Assembly (NCBI GenBank): GCA_049724395.1
Contig: JAUGWO010000083.1
Span: forward strand, 1-64,000
From: Spongospora subterranea f. sp. subterranea
Taxonomy: Eukaryota; Endomyxa: Phytomyxea; Phytomyxea; Plasmodiophorida
Reading direction: 5' to 3'
DNA: 64,000 nucleotides
Positions 57,301 to 64,000 of this stretch are shown here, one piece after another. The position numbers were made by a program, and so were the translations under genes. Position 1 is the first letter of the stretch, and every line of letters begins with the position of its first letter. The notes beneath the pieces are model-generated. The model was given only the letters and a program-made list of their open reading frames with translations, did no database searches and was not told where the DNA came from.

Positions 57301-58355
57301 CAGGTTCACGACCAGGCTTTCAGTCTGTTGATACGATCGTTATGCCATCCTTTCTCACAGATTCAGGTAAAGCAGACTACTGTAAGGCACTGAAACTTTT
57401 CACATGATGATTCCGTTTCCAATATATCAGGTTATCAATCTATCCGACAATTTTATCAGTTCTCATGCCGTTCATTCATCATATCTTTGGCTGCGGTCAA
57501 ACCAGCATGTTTCGGCTATATATTATCGCATCAATCGGTTGCGGCACAGATCAGATCCGATGCATTTGCCTGAAATAGCAATGAAAATATCGCAGAGAGA
57601 AGTGGTCATAATGTTGAGTAACAATGATATGCCAGGGGATGCTTTAGATAAGGTTTGGCGTATAATGGTGATAGATACATACTGTATCGCTCTGATCGGC
57701 TTGAAAATGTGATTTAGTTGGTGGCGAAGTTAGAAGCAGAGGGAAAGTCAGTAGTTGATGGAGCACTGCGCGCAGAGGTAGATCGAAATATAGACAAGAT
57801 CAAATCCAATTGCTTTCGCATGATGCATGGACGTGATCAAGGTATGACACGATCAGACGTCAGATTTACTTTGAATACTGACACACGGTTTTTAGAAAAC
57901 GACCAGCACATTCCACACATATCTGGCCGTGACTGGGATAAAAACAATTTAAATGAGCGCTCGTCATCACCGACTTTGTCTATGATGGTTAAATCATCAA
58001 AGTCCCCGTATTTATCCAGATCTATATCCCAAAGGTATCGCAATCGCACATGACATGGATTTCACTTTCAGATATATTGGATATCAGTACCTATGCAGGA
58101 AATTTCCTGCCGGATGCTCATGAACTGTTGGTTCGCAAACGATCGGGGAGAGCGCGTTCTCAATTATCTCGGTTGTCCACAACCAGTAATGAAGTGCCTC
58201 CAAACATAGGTGTGGCTTCTGACGTCGCACCGTCGCCAATAGCAGATACTAGAGTAAAGAAATTTAACAGGAGTAGCAAACCAGGTGATAGACCTGCAAG
58301 CAAACCCAGATATAGGAAGCCACACTCTTTGAAGTCATTGCAACCTATAAAATAA
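54303..58355 (+). CDS. Large coiled-coil protein with C-terminal leucine-rich repeats, many exons
   Basis: A run of coiled-coil exons: about 54885-55210 (HEQLQLKNEQIQLLVNENAE), 55265-55440 (RDELQDIYFENSRYRSEIQK), 55500-55780 (LSADCIRIGSENMRLDERLS), 55850-55965, 56110-56310, 56370-56540 and 56590-56830 (YPALSLEEVDKLLNGKDKLT). From 57190 come leucine-rich repeats (YLNLSNQSLTTPHISCLVPF, DLIYLDLSHNQVHDQAFSLL, VINLSDNFISSHAV). The tail is basic and Ser-rich to 58355. The introns lie between, some with GT...AG seen. It follows DNAI2 on the same strand; coiled coil plus LRR is common among basal-body and axonemal proteins, so a ciliary role is a fair inference. The start at 54303 is uncertain (a later exon may be first), and the region could be two genes split near 56.9-57.1 kb. 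No exact family recognised. Confidence 0.6.
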
Positions 58356-58956
58356 ACAGCGGTGTCGAAGTAATCAACGGAATGAATGAGTTCTCGAACG
58401 GTCACTACCATTGTTTTTGTAACCCTTTTCCTGATCTGGTCAGAATGTGCTGATTTGATAATAATGTCTGTTTCATGAAGGATCTATCGCGAATGACGGC
58501 CTTGAATATATGCGAAGAAACCTATTCACAAACGGTTCGTCAAGTTGACTCTATTGTATTTAATCGAATGAGAATATGGAAATGGAATTCGAAGAGGATT
58601 CTCAGCTTTATCATGGCTTGAATTTGTTTGTGTTGTTGGGCCAATATCACTTGAGCTAATCGCCGTTTCTGCTGTCAGTGGAGGTAGATTATCGGACCAA
58701 ACACAAATGGGGCGGATCAGAAAACGGAAGCTGAGTACAGTAGGAGCAAGGAGTTGATTGACACGGAGGAGCGCGGCGAGATCAAGGTTAAGTGAGACGG
58801 GACGAGGGCGATGTCATGGGCGAGGTAAAGCGTATGATGTATCCAATGTCATCCCAACTCCATCTGTTTTCAACCCGAAAAGGTACCGGCCACTGACAGC
58901 ATGGGCGTCGATCAACTTCAAGCACTACTGCTTCAACAACAGGACCTGATTAGCAA
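58356..58956. other. Unassigned stretch
   Basis: No gene or repeat recognised. Confidence 0.4.
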
Positions 58957-59360
58957 TCATTGACCTAGTTCCTTAACAGTTGACCGATTCAGAAATACGC
59001 CAGTTCGTGATGAAAGAATGTAGTGCTGATAACGGGGCTTGACCGCGAGCAGCGTGCATATCCAACAAGTTACGTTGTCCTCGGACATTCGAAAGCCGCT
59101 TGACACATGAATGTTGGAGGGATAGATATATTCTAATACGTTGGCAATACTGAAGGCGCCTGTCAAGCGGAAAGAGAGAGACGTGTCGATGCAAACCCGA
59201 AAACACAGTTATATTCGTGGGATGAAAGGCGCTTACTCACGTGAATGACAGAGCCGAGTTGCACAGAGAACGAGATTGCGCGCAGCGCCAAGTAGCGGAC
59301 AACCTTGTGTTCCATTCCAATGGCCTCGGATATCAATACTTTGATCGTCGCCATCTTCAT
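58957..59360 (-). CDS. Hypothetical small two-exon protein
   Basis: Minus strand from ATG at 59360: MKMATIKVLISEAIGMEHKV then YLALRAISFSVQLGSVIHV, a GTGAGT donor near 59240, an intron of about 80 bases ending TTGACAG, and GAFSIANVLEYIYPSNIHVS then TCWICTLLAVKPRYQHYILS to a stop at 58957. About 105 residues, mixed hydrophobic. No family recognised. Confidence 0.4.
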
Positions 59361-59508
59361 ATTAGTGCAGCATTAACGCCGGAGCGCGACCTCAATTATA
59401 TCCTCCAATCTGAATATTGACAACAAAATCTGATGACTCTGAATCGGCCATTTGAGTGAAGAGTGCCTTACGATAGGTTCAGATTGATGGTAACTTGCTG
59501 AGGATACT

Positions 59509-59781
59509 TCACCGAATTCCTTCCGCAGTTACATAATAAGGTACAGTATTCTTTTTTTTTTCCTTGTCCTCACGCTCGTTGATCTCTGGCAACTCGTAGA
59601 CATGCATACTCCGGGCTCGTGTGTCACCCATTCGGTATTGCGTTTGCTGCATTGCACAGCAGTTCAATGCCCAATGAGTGTTTGGTCCCTTTCGTTTCGA
59701 CGACGGACACCGGAAGATCTGGAGGTTTACAGCGTCTCGAATTCTATGCGACTTGCAAGAAAATGAAGAGCGTAAAGACAT
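59509..59781 (-). CDS. Hypothetical open frame, 90 aa
   Basis: ATG-initiated: MSLRSSFSCKSHRIRDAVNL, then CPSSKRKGPNTHWALNCCAM, and an acidic/Lys-rich end ELPEINEREDKEKKKNTVPY. A run of nine T on the plus strand interrupts near 59555. No recognised domain; may be an exon. Confidence 0.25.
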   Translation of the reverse strand: MSLRSSFSCKSHRIRDAVNLQIFRCPSSKRKGPNTHWALNCCAMQQTQYRMGDTRARSMHVYELPEINEREDKEKKKNTVPYYVTAEGIR

Positions 59782-60640
59782 TGGTTAGAACCTGGCAGTT
59801 GCTGTGATGGCGTTGTCGCGGTCTGTAATGATGAGAACTGTCTAGGTCGCGCTACGGAAACGGAAAGCGATCTCAGATATTGTCGTTCGGTGCTCCAATC
59901 ACAATCAATGTCATAAAGATTGGTTCAAAATCGCATGGTATTGTACTTGCAAGGTTCAATCTAACACCTGTTAGCGTATCAACTGTGTTCTTGTGTTGTT
60001 TTGTGTGGATGCTCTCAATTACTGTACGATAATATGGTTTTTTGTCAACCATCGGTGAATTTTTACGGCTGGGTAGCCGTTGCAAAATACAAATTCGAAT
60101 AAACGGAACGACCCTGATCGTCAGCGACTGGTCGTATACTTGTTATATCTACGGCCAGAATAAACTCGTGCTGCTTTGATTTCTCGCTTGGCAAACCTGT
60201 TCAACCCGTCGGGCGTTCAGTTGGATCACATTCAGCATGTGTGTTTTGTTTCTTCGGTGAATGAAGATCTCTGTGGCGAAGCTCTTCAACACATGTGTGT
60301 CTTGGCGACGTCGTAGTCGGGACTGTTTTCTTTGAGTCGGAAGCAATACGGTTGTTGGGGTGTCAAATTCGATTATAAACCACTGACGACCCCGCCACTC
60401 GGGCAGAAAAGCACATCCTTACAACTATCCAAACCCGTTCCACGCCAAACACATTGGCGTAGGAGCCTAAGTCCTCCTTCGATCACAACGCCATCCCAAC
60501 TCGCCCAGAACAGGAAGGCAGAGAAAAAAAAAATTCTTTTTGTTTGTAGATACTGCATCTAGTAAAACGGAATTTATGACTCGGTATTTTCCATACAATT
60601 TCTTGAAAAGAGTCAAAACTAGCCAATAGCTGTCGAGATA
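59782..60640. other. Unassigned stretch
   Basis: Minus-strand frame 59873-60085 (SRKNSPMVDKKPYYRTVIES) looks partly protein-like but has no ATG and no family. Nothing else seen. Confidence 0.35.
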
Positions 60641-60649
60641 TTGAAAATG

Positions 60650-60990
60650 CGACCTCTTTTGACCGGATTAGTGCTGATGGGAATGGAGCGACTATACCAT
60701 CTACCTTGAGGTGATTGGTGTTGTTGACGGTTCAGTTTAGGCGTTTCGGAACAGAGTCGTTCGGGATGCCCTTCGCTGTCACAATTCCAGGAATGGTGAG
60801 CTCGCCTTGTGCGTCTGGGTACGGCCGTCCCCATAACCTCCACTGCTCGGTTCTGCGAATCAACTCATCGCCTCTTTGTCGGCGGTTAGTGCATCACTGA
60901 ACCGTCGACGACATCTATCACTTCAGGGTAGATGGTATAGTCGCAACGACTTCTCCATTCCCAGCAGCACTAATCCGGTCAAAAGAGGGT
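60650..60990. repeat. Inverted duplication with ~90-bp arms and ~150-bp spacer
   Basis: Left arm about 60650-60740 (CTCTTTTGACCGGATTAGTG then ACTATACCATCTACC and GACGGTTCAGT); right arm about 60893-60988 is its complement with perhaps 10-15 per cent differences and a gap of about 10 bases. Both arms encode the same peptide (PLLTGLVLLGME, LYHLP) in opposite directions. The spacer minus strand has a zinc-knuckle-like CDSEGHPERLC. Confidence 0.8.
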
Positions 60991-60999
60991 CATGAGGCA

Positions 61000-63773
61000 G
61001 GCATTTCATCGAATGTGAAAACGTCTCGACACCAGGTGCCATTGACCGCAAACAATCGCTCATTGCTGAACCTGAAATAGAATCCAGCAGAACCTCAGGT
61101 TGGTCCAAGAAGAAACCTTTACCATATATGTAGGGGCATCGAAGCTCGTAGCATCTTCAGGCTGCTGCAATGCCCAAGATAGAGATGACAGCACTTCAAT
61201 AACACATGGAGTAGTTTCGTCAGTAGTTTATTGGCTCTGAACTGGAGTCTTTTCGCCATTAAGATATGAATTAAGCGTATATCTAAATTGGTCGAAAGAT
61301 AAAAATTTCGAACAAAACTCACTTAGTTGAAAGGAATTGAAGCCGGAATCGATGGCAGAATTCGCATCTCGACGGAGACTTTATTAATTATAGGTACAAT
61401 GAAACGGAATAACTGCTCAGCTGGAGATTCAGACGAATTCCCATCCACGTTGATACCAGAAAAATCTCGCAGTGGATATCGTTTCGGAGTATATCGGGAA
61501 ATATCGTCGATGAAGCTTGATAGAGTACTTAAATATCCTCCTCCGTTACGCCCACCAGTATTGAGATTGGTTTGGCATGCCGATTAAACGACTGCACGAT
61601 TGTATCAACAAAGTGACAAATCCACCTGACAGTGAACTCCCTGTCGAACATTCTACGAATTCCGAATACGTGTTCACAGGGATATTCAGTGCAAAGTTTT
61701 GGAGTTTGAACAAAATTGTTGGCGAACAAGAACAGCGATTTCACATAGTGCAATACTAAGTTTGTACGAGTAATGGATTCCTTTTGAAGAATGGAACCAT
61801 AAGAAACATGACTAGAGGGAAGTTATCCGTACTGATCGATTGAGTGATACTTGGTTGGTAGCAGAATCCAACAGCTTCAAGAAGACCAATGATAATGCGA
61901 GCGCTGACTTGCTATCGTTGGGAGCTTTCGTCTGCAAAATCTAAATTGGTAAGATAAGCGGAATTTTGCAATATGTAAAGCTAATCCCACCGCTCGAAGA
62001 ACACTGGTTTGGCAAAGTTGTAGTACTTTAAGGTCAGAAGCAAAATCCGATAACTGCACGAGCTCCTTTGTTGATATGAGGCTCACATAACAAAAGCTAT
62101 AGACGGCTCAATCGCAGTTTACCCGCAATTTTTCAGCTGGCCACCAAACAAAAGAACACGATGTAATTTTTGCCATGTTATTGGCGTCGGATGTTGAAAC
62201 AACACGAGCAGTCCCGGTTAAAAATGAAAAATAAAGCGAAAAATTATTATACAGACCTAGTGAAATTCCAAAACTTACCAAAATGGAATAAGAAACTGGC
62301 GCTCATAGGCAACGCCATCGGTGCTGACGCTGAGTAGTTTCAAACCAGATGTTGCTGAACGATACGAGTCAACAAAACGTTAAATTCTTGGTCAGCATCA
62401 TTTTTGTTTTGTGCACGAGCAGCAAGAATAAAAATTGGCGACAACCCTGGCGGAACGTTTTGAACTGAAACAACAGCAACCTAAAGTGATTCATTTACAG
62501 CCCAAATATACCTTCAATCAGAAGCTAAATCATCAAAAGAATTGGGCTCCGACGGTAAAGATTAATAGCCTTCGATTGAAAGTGGAAGCAAATGATTAGG
62601 AGAGTTACGGCCAACAATGAAACCGTATTTTTGAGGCGATAATAAGGCTGGGACAATTATAGTTACGTCAAACGATAACGAAACTTTGAGTTCAGATTCA
62701 GGCTCAATGCTTCTAAGTTTGCTGACGAAGTGTTCAAGCCGAGCAGAAACATTTTCGATACTTAAGTCGAGCACGCAGAATCCTGAGAAAACCCAAATAT
62801 AATTTCGAAATTATAAATTTGTCATACCTTCAGAGAGAAGATATCCGTTGAATGTGACGCCACGATGAACCTGGCAGATTGTCGGCGACAACCTTAGACA
62901 CTTTCCTCCCATACGATGCTAGCATCAGATAAAAATTAACCAGTACTGTTTTAAGCAGGGCATTCATTCTGCCTTCTGACCGAGTGACCAATGATCGGAC
63001 CACGCACATCGGCATCGAATCGTTTATGGCAAAATTCAATGAAATCTATAGCACAAACCCAGAATTAGAGTCGGACTCCCAGATGTTCGACTCTATAGAG
63101 ACGAACGCCCAGTATAGAGTCGAACATCTGGGAGTTCGACTCTAATTCTGGGTTTGTGCTATAGATTTCATTGAATTTTGCCATAAACGATTCGATGCCG
63201 ATGACTTTCTTATCACTGCCAAGAAAAAAAAAACGTTGCGATGGGAAATTTTTCCCTTCAAGGATGTGATAGATTTAACGCACTGAAGCCAGTGTTTGGC
63301 CTTGCTCATTAACTCTGCTCTGGCAGCAGTAGTATTTGAGCTGCTGATTTTGAAACAAATTGCAAGGTCGATGATGGAAGATCGCCCAATTGCCAATCCT
63401 GCAACCTGCAGGTGGTCCATACGTTCGAATTTTTTGCGGACAAGACGTGATGCAAAAAGGTTTTTGCATTGCATGCAATCACAACCTTTAAGCTTTGCAA
63501 AGGCTTACCCGTGCATCCAATGCTGTGAACAGTCATGCGGCCTATTCCGGATTTGAAAACCAAGTCAGGCTGGGGAGCACCATACTTTTCGTACAGCCGA
63601 AGCAATTCAGGATGCGGTGGCATTCCGCCCAGACATTGACGTCGGGGTGGCATCATAATGGCAACGTCAGTAGTATTTTCTGAATCATGAGTGGATTCTA
63701 TCGCAGTTGTGGCAGGCTGAGACGGAGCTGCAAAATAGGAAGTGGCCGTAGATATAACAAGTACACGACTCAT
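61000..63773 (-). pseudogene. Little-described mobile-element-type protein gene, decayed
   Basis: Minus-strand blocks in order: MSRVLVISTATSYFAAPSQP, EKYGAPQPDLVFKSGIGRM and CDCMQCKNLFASRLVRKKFE with a C..C pair; then ALLKTVLVNFYLMLASYGRK, SKVVADNLPGSSWRHIQR, SELKVSLSFDVTIIVPALLS and VAVVSVQNVPPGLSPIFILA. Next are DADQEFNVLLTRIVQQHL, SVSTDGVAYERQFLIPFW and STSDANNMAKITSCS. These match, in my memory, a dispersed multi-copy protein of several protists and zoosporic fungi with the signature VAVVSFQNxPPGxSP ... STDGVSxE ... TDxNHNxKN. It has no established enzyme class. Here several stops and frame changes break it, and two inverted duplications interrupt or follow it. Probably a DNA element of an unnamed group. 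Confidence 0.5.
63007..63203. repeat. Near-perfect inverted repeat, 91-bp arms, 15-bp spacer
   Basis: Left arm 63007-63097 and right arm 63113-63203 are reverse complements with a single mismatch; the loop is GAGACGAACGCCCAG. On the minus strand the right arm codes IGIESFMAKFNEIYSTNPEL in the frame of the mobile-element protein, and the left arm is that same segment turned round, after which the protein resumes (ALLKTVLVNFY). The duplication therefore arose inside the coding region. Confidence 0.96.
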
Positions 63774-64000
63774 AGAGTGAGCCGCAGAGGTAGTTAAAAC
63801 TGCGACCGTAAATGGAACGTGCCCGTCGTCAGACCAGCTCAGTCTTGCCAATAAAGCACCAATTTATAACTGGAAGTCTTGAGCTGTTGACTTTGATGGC
63901 AAAAACGCAACTCCAACGCGTTTATCGAATCGTAACCCAGGAGTGGCCTCTCAGTCTGGCTTAATCTCCGCTGAGCGCCAAAAAGCTGCCCTGGTCGACG
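63774..64000. other. Right edge, unassigned
   Basis: Upstream side of the mobile-element gene; no terminal repeat or other gene recognised. Confidence 0.4.

Overview
The window is nuclear DNA of a eukaryote that makes motile cilia or flagella and has small, intron-rich genes. ZMYND10 (a dynein-arm assembly factor), DNAI2 (an outer-arm dynein intermediate chain) and a large coiled-coil/leucine-rich protein sit beside housekeeping genes. The housekeeping genes are ETF-beta, LSG1, VPS35L, ataxin-2, a NEPRO/RMP1-like protein and an NCOA5-like protein. Introns are mostly about 38-65 bases with GT...AG ends. The nearest relatives suggested by the gene set and the transposon types (GCM-MULE, a fungal-type DDE transposase, Ty3/gypsy with a degenerate chromodomain) are zoosporic fungi such as chytrids or aphelid-like relatives. 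This placement is inference from reading, not from a search.

Layout. 0-6 kb is transposon country: a GCM-MULE transposase on the minus strand, a scrambled Ty3/gypsy fossil folded into a large inverted duplication, and the tail of a DDE transposase. 6-16.7 kb is gene-dense: an unknown protein, ataxin-2 (-), ZMYND10 (+), a secreted CAP protein (+), ETF-beta (-), an unknown two-exon gene (+) and an unknown multi-exon gene (-). 16.8-19.8 kb holds decayed pieces of an alcohol dehydrogenase and of a P-loop protein, plus a foldback element. 19.8-23.7 kb has a ferric-reductase/NADPH-oxidase-like gene and VPS35L. 23.7-37.8 kb is an expanded alcohol-dehydrogenase locus: two apparently complete genes and decayed copies. 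It is interrupted by copia and gypsy fossils, a 43-bp minisatellite, perfect inverted duplications, a secreted Gly/Ser-rich protein gene and a NEPRO/RMP1-like gene. 37.8-41 kb is mostly unassigned DNA with a possible piggyBac remnant. 41-46.5 kb has NCOA5-like, a universal stress protein and a pogo fragment. 46.8-58.4 kb is a run of plus-strand genes: CocE/NonD hydrolase, LSG1, DNAI2, coiled-coil/LRR. 58.4-64 kb returns to repeats and holds a little-described mobile-element protein on the minus strand that carries inverted duplications.

Genes that work together. ZMYND10 helps fold and load axonemal dynein, and DNAI2 is one of the subunits of the outer arm; they lie 40 kb apart and are not co-regulated in any way visible here. 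The two alcohol dehydrogenases are recent relatives sharing intron positions.

The main oddity of the window is how often unrelated stretches, including coding pieces of mobile genes, are followed by their own reverse complement across a short spacer (at least nine cases). This is either a real snap-back duplication process, a set of foldback elements, or a library/assembly artefact. Single-base frame slips at runs of A in otherwise good genes (ferric reductase, LSG1 tail) warn that some base errors are present. Exon boundaries below were set by reading frames and family conservation, not by transcripts.
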